DNA of 64,000 nt from Parolsenella massiliensis (GTDB lineage: Bacteria > Actinomycetota > Coriobacteriia > Coriobacteriales > Atopobiaceae), in the NCBI RefSeq assembly GCF_900143685.1, contig NZ_LT671675.1, positions 1,791,985 through 1,855,984 on the forward strand, in the 5' to 3' direction. Below, piece by piece: positions 1 through 8,407 of this stretch. Numbering within the stretch: the first letter of the stretch is position 1; each line of letters starts with the position of its first letter. The translations under genes and the position numbers were made by a program. Under the pieces are notes generated by a model. The model had not been told where the DNA came from, did no database searches, and saw only the letters and a list, made by a program, of their open reading frames with translations.

Positions 1-197
1 GCGCGCGCTGAGGCCTCCGCCTCGGGCGGCGCCACGAGCAGCACGATGACGCGGATGACCCCGCGCACGTCATCGAGCGAGTCCAGGCAGCGCGCAAGCT
101 CGGGCAGGGGCTCGTCGATGGCCGTTGCGTGATCGTACACGCCCGGCTGCGATGGGTCATTTGCCCAATAGGTAGGTATGACTATGGCGGGGTTCAT
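1..197 (-). CDS. Probable family 2-like glycosyltransferase, N-terminal fragment
   Basis: The complement of the first 197 bases reads as an uninterrupted 65-codon start, MNPAIVIPTYWANDPSQPGV, continuing off the left edge. A short beta strand ending in IPTYW, followed by a helix-like stretch (LPELARCLDSL) and a second hydrophobic strand (VIRVIVLLVA), is the usual opening of a GT-A glycosyltransferase that binds a nucleotide-sugar. The ATG at 197 lacks a strong ribosome-binding site, and no better in-frame start lies upstream. Coding is supported by the protein-like composition and by high GC at third positions. The catalytic DxD and the rest of the protein are outside the window, so the family is tentative. 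Confidence 0.5.
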   Translation of the reverse strand, partial: MNPAIVIPTYWANDPSQPGVYDHATAIDEPLPELARCLDSLDDVRGVIRVIVLLVAPPEAEASAR

Positions 198-450
198 GCT
201 ATGCGCCGCCCAAAGGCTCGTGGAGAGGACCGCCTGCCCAAGGCATGACCCTGCCGGATCCGCCGCGTGGCGGCCCCTCCTCCAATACGTAATGACATTC
301 TACCCCACCGGGGAAATTCCACCGCTCGCCGAAGCAACTGAGCCGGCATTCATGGCCGGCGATATTTTTCGAAGTTTTGAGAATTTCGTTCACCCCATCG
401 CCTCGCCACGCATCGGCAAATGCTTGCAAACCCACGGCCGCCTCGAACGC
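198..450. other. Intergenic stretch with no recognisable gene
   Basis: Between the left-edge gene and the nifJ terminator there is no open frame with a ribosome-binding site or family resemblance. GC is lower than in the flanking genes, and the stretch around 295-400 contains several stop codons in all frames. It presumably carries the promoter of the left-edge gene, but no convincing -35/-10 pair was found. Confidence 0.5.
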
Positions 451-485
451 AAAAGGGCCCGCCCCGATGATCGGGACGGGCCCTT
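451..485 (-). terminator. Rho-independent terminator of nifJ
   Basis: Read on the minus strand, the arm GGGCCCGTCCCGA pairs with a near-perfect complement across a short loop and is followed by TTTT. It lies 38 bases past the nifJ stop codon. Confidence 0.85.
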
Positions 486-522
486 GCTAGCTCACGGAAC
501 TAGCGGCGCAGTCACTTGGGAC

Positions 523-3500
523 TTAGGCCTCGTTGTAGACGGCCTTGAGCTTGAGCAGGTGCGCGTAGCGCTGCATGGCAGCTTCCTCGTTCTCGGCGAA
601 GAGCTCCTTGGCGCGCTCGGGGAACGCGCGGGTGAGCGAGGCGTAACGAGCCTCGTTCATCAGGAACTCCTGGTAGCCACCAGCCGGCTCCTTGGAGTCG
701 AGCGAGAACTTCTTGCCCTCCGGCGCGGCCGGGTTGAAGCGGAAGAGGTTCCAGTAGCCGCAATCGACGGCCTTCTTCATCTCCTCCTGGCAGTGCATCA
801 TGCCGCCCTTCTTGATGGAGTGCATCTCGCAGGGGCTGTAGCCGATGACCAGGGACGGGCCGTCGTAGGCCTCGGCCTCGGTGATGGCCTTGAGCGTCTG
901 CGCGGGGTTGGCGCCCATGGCGACCTGAGCGACGTAGACGTAGCCGTAGGACATCTCGATCTCGGCGAGGGACTTCTTCTTGGTCATCTTGCCGGCGGCA
1001 GCGAACTGCGCGACCTGGCCAAGGTTAGAGGCCTTGGAAGCCTGGCCACCCGTGTTGGAGTAGACCTCGGTGTCGAAGACGAAGACGTTGACGTTGTGGT
1101 TCGAGGCGAGGACGTGATCCAAGCCGCCGAAGCCGATGTCGTACGCCCAGCCGTCGCCGCCGAAGATCCAGAAGGACTTCTTGGTGAGGTAGGCCTTGTC
1201 GGCGAGGATGGCCTTGGAGGCGTCACAGCCGCACTTCTCGAGCTCGGCGACGTAGGCGGCAGCGGCCGTCTTGGAGCCCTCGGTGTCGTTGCGGTTCTCG
1301 AGCCAGGCGGTGGCGGCGGTCTTCAGCGCGTCAGAGGCATCGCCCTCGAGCAGGGCCTCCGTCTGAGCGACAAGCTTGTCCTGGACGGCAGCATAGCCCA
1401 CGGCGAAGCCCAGGCCGTGCTCGGCGTTGTCCTCGAACAGGGAGTTGTTCCAGGCCGGACCGTGACCCTCGGCGTTGACCGTGTAGGGCGAGGTGGCAGC
1501 CGGGTTGCCCCAAATGGAGGAGCAGCCGGTGGCGTTGGAGATGAACATGCGGTCGCCACAGACCTGGGTGATCAGGCGAGCGTAGGACGTCTCGGCGCAG
1601 CCGGCGCAGGAGCCGGAGAACTCAAGGTAGGGCTTGGCGAACTGGCTACCCTTGACGTTGGCCGCAACGAGCTCCTTCTTCTCGGAGACCTTGTTGACGG
1701 CGTAGTCCCAGACGGGAGCCTGATCGAGCTCCTCTTCCTGCGGGACCATGGTGAGAGCGTCCTTCGGGCAGGTCGTCACGCAGTTGTAGCAGCCCATGCA
1801 GTCGAGCGGGGACACGGCGATGGTGAACCTGAGGCCCTCGGCACCCTTGCCCTTGGCATCGATCATGCGCATGTTCTCGGGCGCAGCGGCAGCCTCCTCG
1901 GCAGTCATCGCGATCGGACGGATCGTGGCGTGCGGGCAGACGTAGGAGCACTGGTTGCACTGGATGCACTTGGTCTCGTCCCAGTGCGGAACCATGACGG
2001 CAACGCCGCGCTTCTCGTACTGAGAGGCACCGAGCTCCCACTGGCCGTCGACGTGCTTCTCAAACGCGGAGACGGGCAGGGAGTCGCCGTCCATGCGGTT
2101 GATGGGCTCGAGGAGGTTCTTGACCTGCTCGACGATGGCGGCGCGGCCCTCGATGGAGAGCTCGTGCGGCTGATCCTCGGCAGCGGCCCAATCAGCGGGC
2201 ACCTCGAACTTGTGGAACGCGGTGGCGCCGGCGTCGATGGCCTTGTGGTTGGCGTCAACGATGGCCTGGCCCTTCTTCATGTAGGACTTGGTGGCCGCGT
2301 CCTTCATGTACTTGAGGGCGTCCTCGGCGGGCAGGACCTTGGCCAGGGCGAAGAAGGCAGACTGCAGCACGGTGTTGGTGCGCTTGCCCATGCCCACCTT
2401 GGCAGCCAGGTCGATGGCGTCGATGAGGTAGACGTTCACGTTGTTCTTGGCGATGTAGCGCTTGGCCACGGCCGGCAGGTGCTCGGCGAACTCCTCATCA
2501 GACCACTGGCAGTTCACGAGGAACGTGCCGCCAGGCTTGACGTCGCGGACCATCTTGAAGCCCTTGACGATGTAGGAGGGGTTGTGGCAGGCCACGAAGT
2601 CGGCCTTTGTGACGTAGTACGGCGAGCGAATCGGGGAGTCACCGAAGCGCAGGTGCGAGGTGGTGACGCCACCGGTCTTCTTGGAGTCGTACTGGAAGTA
2701 GGCCTGGACGTACTTGTCCGTGTGGTCGCCGATGATCTTGATGGAGTTCTTGTTGGCGCCAACGGTGCCGTCGCCGCCGAGACCCCAGAACTTGCACTCG
2801 ATGGTGCCGGGGGCAGCGGTGTTGGGCGCATCCTCGGGCTCGGGGAGGGAGAGGTGCGTGACATCGTCGTTGATGCCGATGGTGAACTCGCGCTTGGGCT
2901 CGTCCTTCTTGAGCTCCTCAAACACGGCGAAGGCGGACGCGGGAGGCGTGTCCTTGCTGCCGAGGCCGTAACGGCCGCCGGAGACGTGGATGTCGGTCTT
3001 GCCGGCCTCGTACAGGGCGCTCACGACGTCCTGGTAGAGCGGCTCGCCAATGGAGCCCGGCTCCTTGGTGCGGTCCATGACGGCGATCTTCTTGACGGTC
3101 TCGGGGAGCACGTCAACGAAGTGCTTGATGGAGAACGGACGGAACAGGCGGACCTTGACCAGGCCGACCTTCTCGCCGTGGGCGTTGAGGTAGTCGATAA
3201 CCTCCTCGAGCACGTCGCAGAAGGAGCCCATGCAGACGACCACACGGTCGGCGTCGGGGGCGCCGTAGTAGTTGAACAGGCCGTAGTCAGTGCCGAGCTT
3301 GGCATTGATCTTGCCCATGTACTCCTCGACGACAGCCGGCAGCTCGTCATAGGCCTTGTTGCAAGCCTCGCGGTGCTGGAAGAAGACGTCGCCGTTCTCG
3401 TGGGAGCCGCGGGCGTGCGGGTGCTCCGGGTTGAGGGCGTGGTCACGGAAGGCCTGGACGGCATCCATGTCGAGCATGTCCTTGAGGTCGTCGAAGTCCC

Positions 3501-4056
3501 ACATGGCGACCTTCTGGATCTCGTGCGAGGTACGGAAGCCGTCGAAGAAGTTCAGGAACGGCACGCGACCCTTGATGGCGGCGAGGTGGGCGACAGGCGA
3601 GAGGTCCATGACCTCCTGGACGTTGCCCTCGGCGAGCATGGCGAAACCGGTCTGGCGGCAGGCCATGACGTCGGAGTGATCGCCGAAGATGTTGAGCGCG
3701 TGGGAGGCGACGCAGCGGGCGGAGACGTGGAACACGCCCGGCAGGCCCTCGCCAGCGATCTTGTACATGTTCGGGATCATGAGCAGCAGACCCTGGGACG
3801 CCGTGTAGGTCGTCGTGAGGGCGCCAGCGCCAAGGGAGCCGTGGACGGTGCCGGCGGCGCCAGCCTCAGACTCCATCTCGACGACGTTGACCGGGGTACC
3901 AAAGACGTTCTTGATGCCCTGGGCGGCCCACTGGTCGACGTGGTCGGCCATCGGGCTGGACGGCGTGATCGGGTAGATGCCCGCCACCTCGGTGTAGGCG
4001 TACGAGACCCAAGCAGCAGCCTCGTTGCCGTCCATAGACTTGAACTTACGTGCCAT
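523..4056 (-). CDS. nifJ: Pyruvate:ferredoxin (flavodoxin) oxidoreductase
   Basis: A single-chain, 1177-residue enzyme that oxidises pyruvate with CoA to acetyl-CoA and CO2 and passes electrons to ferredoxin. It is the central anaerobic pyruvate step and is cytoplasmic. Length and domain order match NifJ-type PFOR: N-terminal pyrimidine-binding domain (YPITPSSPMADHVD near residue 33), the gamma/CoA regions, a 2[4Fe-4S] ferredoxin insert (CIQCNQCSYVCP near 695 and CMGCYNCVTTCP near 755), then the thiamine-diphosphate domain with CAGC near 820 and GDGWAYDIGFGG near 965. The chosen ATG is preceded by AGAAGGAGAGG; a longer frame upstream lacks a ribosome-binding site. It is monocistronic, with its own leader and terminator. 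The 2[4Fe-4S] ferredoxin at 28.7 kb is a plausible electron acceptor. Confidence 0.97.
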   Translation of the reverse strand: MARKFKSMDGNEAAAWVSYAYTEVAGIYPITPSSPMADHVDQWAAQGIKNVFGTPVNVVEMESEAGAAGTVHGSLGAGALTTTYTASQGLLLMIPNMYKIAGEGLPGVFHVSARCVASHALNIFGDHSDVMACRQTGFAMLAEGNVQEVMDLSPVAHLAAIKGRVPFLNFFDGFRTSHEIQKVAMWDFDDLKDMLDMDAVQAFRDHALNPEHPHARGSHENGDVFFQHREACNKAYDELPAVVEEYMGKINAKLGTDYGLFNYYGAPDADRVVVCMGSFCDVLEEVIDYLNAHGEKVGLVKVRLFRPFSIKHFVDVLPETVKKIAVMDRTKEPGSIGEPLYQDVVSALYEAGKTDIHVSGGRYGLGSKDTPPASAFAVFEELKKDEPKREFTIGINDDVTHLSLPEPEDAPNTAAPGTIECKFWGLGGDGTVGANKNSIKIIGDHTDKYVQAYFQYDSKKTGGVTTSHLRFGDSPIRSPYYVTKADFVACHNPSYIVKGFKMVRDVKPGGTFLVNCQWSDEEFAEHLPAVAKRYIAKNNVNVYLIDAIDLAAKVGMGKRTNTVLQSAFFALAKVLPAEDALKYMKDAATKSYMKKGQAIVDANHKAIDAGATAFHKFEVPADWAAAEDQPHELSIEGRAAIVEQVKNLLEPINRMDGDSLPVSAFEKHVDGQWELGASQYEKRGVAVMVPHWDETKCIQCNQCSYVCPHATIRPIAMTAEEAAAAPENMRMIDAKGKGAEGLRFTIAVSPLDCMGCYNCVTTCPKDALTMVPQEEELDQAPVWDYAVNKVSEKKELVAANVKGSQFAKPYLEFSGSCAGCAETSYARLITQVCGDRMFISNATGCSSIWGNPAATSPYTVNAEGHGPAWNNSLFEDNAEHGLGFAVGYAAVQDKLVAQTEALLEGDASDALKTAATAWLENRNDTEGSKTAAAAYVAELEKCGCDASKAILADKAYLTKKSFWIFGGDGWAYDIGFGGLDHVLASNHNVNVFVFDTEVYSNTGGQASKASNLGQVAQFAAAGKMTKKKSLAEIEMSYGYVYVAQVAMGANPAQTLKAITEAEAYDGPSLVIGYSPCEMHSIKKGGMMHCQEEMKKAVDCGYWNLFRFNPAAPEGKKFSLDSKEPAGGYQEFLMNEARYASLTRAFPERAKELFAENEEAAMQRYAHLLKLKAVYNEA

Positions 4057-4094
4057 ATCCTCTCCTTCTGTCGAGGTCACGCGCGGGCTTGACG

Positions 4095-4180
4095 AGAAGA
4101 GCCGCCTCCGCCACCTTGGCGGATGCCCGAGCACGCGAAATCACCCCGTGGCGACTTCCCCGATCGCCAGAGGGTGACAT
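4095..4180 (-). promoter_or_regulatory. Structured 5' leader of nifJ (two strong hairpins)
   Basis: On the minus strand, upstream of nifJ, TCACCC-TC-TGGCGA pairs with TCGCCA-CG-GGGTGA around a 9-nt loop (4140-4178). A second hairpin, TCCGCCA/TGGCGGA with a 3-nt loop, follows at about 4106-4122. Neither has a run of T after it, so they are not simple terminators. A GATAAT -10-like box lies further upstream near 4200. I do not recognise a riboswitch class. Function unknown. Confidence 0.45.
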
Positions 4181-4272
4181 CTCTTCATAGCGGTTTGATT
4201 ATCCCGCAAATGAGCACCGATTAGTCGTCAATTTGAGAAAGTGCTGCCGGCGTTCGGATATGCGTCCGGGCG

Positions 4273-4344
4273 TGCCAAAGGGGACGGGTTCCCGTGGCAC
4301 GGCGCCGGGGCCGGGCTCGCCACGGGAACCCGTCCCCAATGGCA
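4273..4344. repeat. 72-bp GGGGACGGG palindrome (REP-like)
   Basis: Two arms of about 26 bases (TGCCAAAGGGGACGGGTTCC and its complement ending TGGCA) form a nearly perfect inverted repeat between the hypothetical gene at 4347 and the nifJ leader. Related single units occur at 62187-62252, and variants at 42326, 45019 and 63915. It may also act as a terminator for the gene at 4347-5003. Confidence 0.8.
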
Positions 4345-4346
4345 TG

Positions 4347-5003
4347 CTAGCGGCGGCGGGCGCGGGTGAGCAGGCGGTCCCAGCCGCCGGCGAACTTCTG
4401 CGCCAGGGCGCCGGAGGCGTCCGTAGCGGGCGCGATGCCGTGCTCATCGGAGACGAGGAACGCCTCGGTGGGCCTCAGCGATCCGTCTGCGAGACGGGCG
4501 ATGAGCTGCGGGTCGCGCTCGACGGGCATGCCGAGCGTCTTGGCGAGGTCCTCGACGAGCGACGCCGTGCCGGAGGGGTGCTCGCCGGGCGCCATGCCCA
4601 CGGCAAGGCCGCGGCCGCGGGAGACCCAGATCGTCTCGGGGGCCACGTCGGTCTCGGACGCCTCGGTGCTGCCCTGCTCGGCACGCGCCAGCAGGGTGGC
4701 AAGCGTGGCATCGGGCAGCGGCTCGTAGTCGCCGCACGCCATGGCGGCGCGGCCCTCGGCGTCCACCATGAGCATGAGGACGCCGTCGGGGTGGTCGTGC
4801 GTGCCGTCCTCGAGCGTCCACTCCAGGTGCTGCTTGGCCCAGGCCAGAAGCTGGCGCGAGAGCTTCTTGCCCAGCACGTGGCGGCGGCCCAGCGCACGCA
4901 TGTGGCGGTTCTCGAGTGGAAGCGTGCCGTCCTGGAGGCGCCAGCGGCACACGAGCACGGGCGTGCCCACCTCGAACTCCTCGGGAATCTTGCCGTCTGC
5001 CAT
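4347..5003 (-). CDS. Hypothetical protein, possible class IV aminotransferase-like fold
   Basis: A 218-residue soluble protein beginning MADGKIPEEFEVG, with AGAAAGGCGG upstream of the chosen ATG. There is no signal peptide or membrane segment. The C-terminal third (ETIWVSRGRGLAVG, then VEDLAKTLGMPVERDP, then PTEAFLVSDEHGIAPA) loosely follows the order of strands in branched-chain aminotransferase and aminodeoxychorismate lyase proteins. The usual PLP lysine context is not visible, so this may be a degenerate relative or coincidence. It is monocistronic, divergent from the ABC transporter, and ends at a 72-bp palindrome. Coding is likely; function is unknown. Confidence 0.7.
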   Translation of the reverse strand: MADGKIPEEFEVGTPVLVCRWRLQDGTLPLENRHMRALGRRHVLGKKLSRQLLAWAKQHLEWTLEDGTHDHPDGVLMLMVDAEGRAAMACGDYEPLPDATLATLLARAEQGSTEASETDVAPETIWVSRGRGLAVGMAPGEHPSGTASLVEDLAKTLGMPVERDPQLIARLADGSLRPTEAFLVSDEHGIAPATDASGALAQKFAGGWDRLLTRARRR

Positions 5004-5211
5004 GAAGAACCGCCTTTCTGCGAGCGCTTCGCGCCAGGATCCGGAGACGCCGCGCGCACGACGCCCACACGCCCGCACACACGGGCGCCCAACATTACAT
5101 TTTTGCAACCACACTGTAAGCCAATTCGATGGCTCCGCAGGGACGGTCGCGCAACGATACTGGTGTCATGTAGCTGCGCCCCGACGACGGGACGTGAAAG
5201 AAAGGATACCC

Positions 5212-6060
5212 ATGGGCAACCACTATCAGCCCAACTCCAACATTCCTCTCGATGGGTCGCTGGTGCGCCAGGCACCTGCGAACTCGGTCCTCTCCGTCCA
5301 GCACCTCGAGAAGACCTACGGAAACCGCGGCAAGAAGGGTCGTGGGGCCACGACGCGCGCCCTGGCAGATGTCTCCTTCGACGTGAACGAGGGCGAGTTC
5401 GTCGCCATCATGGGTGCCTCGGGCTCCGGCAAGTCGACGCTGCTCAACTGCGTCTCGACCATCGACTCCGCCACGAGCGGCCACGTCTTCGTGCGAGGCG
5501 CCGACGTCACGTCCATGCGCACCAGCGAGCTCGCACGCTTCCGCCGCGAGCAGCTCGGCTTCATCTTCCAGGACTCGAACCTGCTCGACACCCTTACCGC
5601 TCGCGAGAACATCGCCCTGCCGCTCACCATCTCCCGCGTCTCTGCCGGCGAGACGCTTGCCCGCGTGGAGGAGATGGCCCGCCGCCTGAACATCGCGGAC
5701 GTCCTCGACAAGTACCCCTACCAGCTCTCCGGCGGCCAGCAGCAGCGCGTCGCCGCCGCCCGCGCACTCGTCACCAAGCCCGCCGTCATCATGGCAGACG
5801 AGCCCACCGGCGCCCTCGACTCCAAGAGCGCCCGCCTCCTGCTCGAGAGCCTCCAGCAGCTCAACGAGGAGAGGAGCGCCACGATCCTCATGGTCACCCA
5901 TGACAGCTTCGCCGCGAGCTACACGGGACGCGTCCTGTTCATCCGCGACGGCAAGATCTTCACCGAGCTCCGCCGCGGAAGCTCTCCTCGCCGCGAGTTC
6001 TTCGACCGCATCATGGAGGTCGTCGCGATGATGGGCGGTGAGGGTTCCGATGCTCTGTAA
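5212..6060 (+). CDS. BceA-type peptide/antibiotic ABC transporter, ATP-binding subunit
   Basis: A 282-residue ABC ATPase. Walker A (GASGSGKST) lies near residue 67, the Q-loop at IFQDSNLLD, the signature LSGGQQQR near 172 and Walker B (VIMADEPTGALD) near 191, followed by the H-loop (MVTHDS). TGALDSKS after Walker B is typical of the MacB/LolD/BceA branch. The chosen ATG follows GAAAGAAAGGA. The ORF overlaps the permease gene by 11 bases, implying translational coupling. With the BceB-like permease and the convergent two-component pair it forms a Bce module, which in Firmicutes senses and detoxifies cell-wall-active peptides. The substrate cannot be read from sequence. Confidence 0.93.
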   Translation: MGNHYQPNSNIPLDGSLVRQAPANSVLSVQHLEKTYGNRGKKGRGATTRALADVSFDVNEGEFVAIMGASGSGKSTLLNCVSTIDSATSGHVFVRGADVTSMRTSELARFRREQLGFIFQDSNLLDTLTARENIALPLTISRVSAGETLARVEEMARRLNIADVLDKYPYQLSGGQQQRVAAARALVTKPAVIMADEPTGALDSKSARLLLESLQQLNEERSATILMVTHDSFAASYTGRVLFIRDGKIFTELRRGSSPRREFFDRIMEVVAMMGGEGSDAL

Positions 6061-8254
6061 GCTCGCCTGGGGCAACGTCGCCCGTGCGCGGCGCGACTAC
6101 CTCATCTATCTGCTCACGCTCACGCTTGGCGTGACCGTCTTCTATGCGTTCAACACCATCAGCCTGCAGGTCGACCTCGCCGGCGTGGACATCGAAGGGC
6201 TGGGCGAGGTCCTCGGAGAGCTACTCAGCGGCCTCACCGTGTTTCTCGGCGCGGTCATGGGCTTTCTCATGGTCTACGCCAACAACTTCATCATGAAGCG
6301 TCGCAACAAGGAGTTTGGCCTCTACCAGGTGCTGGGCATGACGCGCGGCCAGGTCGCCCGCATCATGGCGCTTGAGACGGTCATCGTGTCAGTCGCGGCG
6401 CTGGTCCTCGGCATCATCTTGGGCGTTGGCCTCTCCCAGCTGATGGTCTTCTTCACCGCCTCGCTCTTCAAGACGCAGATCGCCAACTTCAGGTTCATCT
6501 TCTCCACGAGCGCCCTGGCGCTCACCGTGGGATGCCTCGCCACAATCTTCCTCGTGACGCTCGTGTTCAACCTTCGCGTGGTGCGTAAGTCATGCCTCAT
6601 CGACCTCATGGGGTCGGGACGCCGCAACGAGTCGGTCAAGACGCGTAACCCGCTGCTCGCAGGTCTGGTGTGCCTGCTTGGCGCCGTGCTCATCGGAGCG
6701 GCCTACTCCCGCCTGCTGCATGACGGCCTCCCCATCACCGCCAGGAGCGAAGAGCTCAAAGCCGCGATGACCCAGTTCGAGATCACCACGGGAATGGTGA
6801 CCCTCGGAACCGTCCTGTTCTTCTTTGGGCTCTCGGGGCTTTTGCTCAAGCTCCTCCAAACCGTGCGCGACATCTATTGGCGCGGCCTCAACGCCTTCAC
6901 GCTTCGCCAGCTCTCCGCCAAGGTCAACACCGTCTCGCTCTCGATGGCCATCATCTCGATGATCCTGTTCCTCGCCATCACGTCCGTCACCACCGGCATG
7001 TCTATCGTCAGCGCCACGTCCAATGCCATCGAGCGTGTGAACCCCGTCGACTTCAGCCAGAGCGTCTGGTACAACGAGAGCACAGGCGAGAGCCAAGATG
7101 GGGACGGCAACCCCGAGCACTACGTCATGCCAGACCGCCCGATTGACGCCGCAGACGAGCTTAGGACTCAGGGAATCGATATCGACTCCGTCTGCGACTC
7201 TCCCCTCCAGCTCGACCTCTACTTTTCCCTTACGAAGGACGAGGTCCTGCAGATTGTCAACGACGCCGACACGCAGGTAAGCACTCCGCTCAATATGAAC
7301 TCCCTCTCGAAGGCAAGCGGCGCCGAAACTCCCGCCGGCATGGAGAACTCCAACGCAGACGTCTTTGGTCTCTCCGTCATGAAAGAGAGCCAGTACAACC
7401 AGCTCCTCGCCTATTGCGGCAAGCCCGAGGTCAACCTCGACGAAAACGGCTACCTCATCACCTGCGACATGGGCAACAGCATCACCGATTTCTACGACAA
7501 GGTCCTTGCCTCCGGCGTGACCATCAGCCTGGGCGGCCACGAGCTCACGCCCGCGGCGCAAAAGGTGGATGTCGAGAACAGTGCCCTCGCAGACTCCGCC
7601 ATGGGCTCAAACGCCGGCACCATCATCGTGCCTGATGACGTCGTCGATGACGCGCACCTCCAGATCCAGACCTCGAATCTGCTCATCAACTACAACAAGC
7701 CAGGCGTCGGCACCGAACAGGGCGACAAGGTCATGGCTCAAGTCGACACGAACCACATCAGCTACAGCCCGGTCCATACGGAGAGCGGCATCATCGGCTA
7801 CTGGGGAACGAGTACGACCCGCACCACGATGTACGCCACGGCAAACACGACGAACGGCGCCGTCAGCTACCTCGCCATCTACATCGGCTTCGTGCTGGTG
7901 ATCGCCTGCGCCGCCATCCTGGCCATCCAGCAGCTCTCCGGCGTGTCCGACGCCAGCCGCAACTATCGTGTGCTCTCCGAGCTGGGCTGCGACAAGAGTC
8001 AGATTGCTCACTCCGTCCTCGCTCAGCAGACCGTGTTCTTCCTGTTCCCGCTTGTAATCGGCATCGCCCACTCGCTCGTGGCGCTCAAGGTGGTCATCGA
8101 CCTCGTCAGGATATTCGGAGGTCTCACCATCAGTGGCATGGTGGGCTTCACCTGCGCGATCTTCCTCGCGGCGTACGGCGGCTACTTCCTAGTCACCTAC
8201 GTCATGAGCCGCGGCATCGTGAATGACGCCATTCGTATTCGTTACGCGGCATAG
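6050..8254 (+). CDS. BceB-type ABC transporter permease (FtsX family)
   Basis: A 734-residue membrane protein with ten hydrophobic segments. Seven lie in the first ~320 residues and three at the C-terminus, separated by a ~280-residue hydrophilic, presumably extracellular domain (about 320-602). This is the BceB layout, in which the large loop contacts the peptide antibiotic or its lipid II complex and the permease signals to the partner histidine kinase. FtsX-like cytoplasmic motifs (RRNKEFGLYQVLGMTRGQV near residue 84) are clear. The ATG at 6050 lies inside the end of the ATPase gene behind GGTGAGGG; an in-frame ATG at 6038 has no such site. A strong terminator follows at 8291. Confidence 0.92.
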   Translation: MLCKLAWGNVARARRDYLIYLLTLTLGVTVFYAFNTISLQVDLAGVDIEGLGEVLGELLSGLTVFLGAVMGFLMVYANNFIMKRRNKEFGLYQVLGMTRGQVARIMALETVIVSVAALVLGIILGVGLSQLMVFFTASLFKTQIANFRFIFSTSALALTVGCLATIFLVTLVFNLRVVRKSCLIDLMGSGRRNESVKTRNPLLAGLVCLLGAVLIGAAYSRLLHDGLPITARSEELKAAMTQFEITTGMVTLGTVLFFFGLSGLLLKLLQTVRDIYWRGLNAFTLRQLSAKVNTVSLSMAIISMILFLAITSVTTGMSIVSATSNAIERVNPVDFSQSVWYNESTGESQDGDGNPEHYVMPDRPIDAADELRTQGIDIDSVCDSPLQLDLYFSLTKDEVLQIVNDADTQVSTPLNMNSLSKASGAETPAGMENSNADVFGLSVMKESQYNQLLAYCGKPEVNLDENGYLITCDMGNSITDFYDKVLASGVTISLGGHELTPAAQKVDVENSALADSAMGSNAGTIIVPDDVVDDAHLQIQTSNLLINYNKPGVGTEQGDKVMAQVDTNHISYSPVHTESGIIGYWGTSTTRTTMYATANTTNGAVSYLAIYIGFVLVIACAAILAIQQLSGVSDASRNYRVLSELGCDKSQIAHSVLAQQTVFFLFPLVIGIAHSLVALKVVIDLVRIFGGLTISGMVGFTCAIFLAAYGGYFLVTYVMSRGIVNDAIRIRYAA

Positions 8255-8290
8255 TTCCTGGCAGGCAGTCGCATAGAACGCTCGGCATTC

Positions 8291-8323
8291 GAGGGTCAGC
8301 CGCTTGGCTGGCCCTCTTTTTTT
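8291..8323 (+). terminator. Terminator of the BceAB-type operon
   Basis: GAGGGTCAGCC/GGCTGGCCCTC with a 4-nt loop is followed by seven or more T. The remaining ~85 bases before the convergent kinase gene hold nothing recognisable. Confidence 0.9.
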
Positions 8324-8407
8324 GCGATTGGGCAGCGGACGGCGGCGCTCGACCCAGCGGCAGCACCGAACGTTCGAGCGACCGGCCAAGGTGCCAGCGC
8401 GCAGCCG

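Noticed and set aside
178-4092. A very long open frame on the strand opposite nifJ (about 1300 codons)
   Set aside because: High GC removes stops from antisense frames. The translation is low-complexity (L, G, V, D, E, A) without family motifs, while the opposite strand is a perfect NifJ. Similar antisense frames over dnaK, clpB, purH and lsrK were rejected for the same reason.
4200-4240. TTGACG...GATAAT as a standard nifJ promoter
   Set aside because: The two hexamers are about 22 bases apart, too far for a normal sigma-70-type promoter; only the -10-like box is kept as a possibility.
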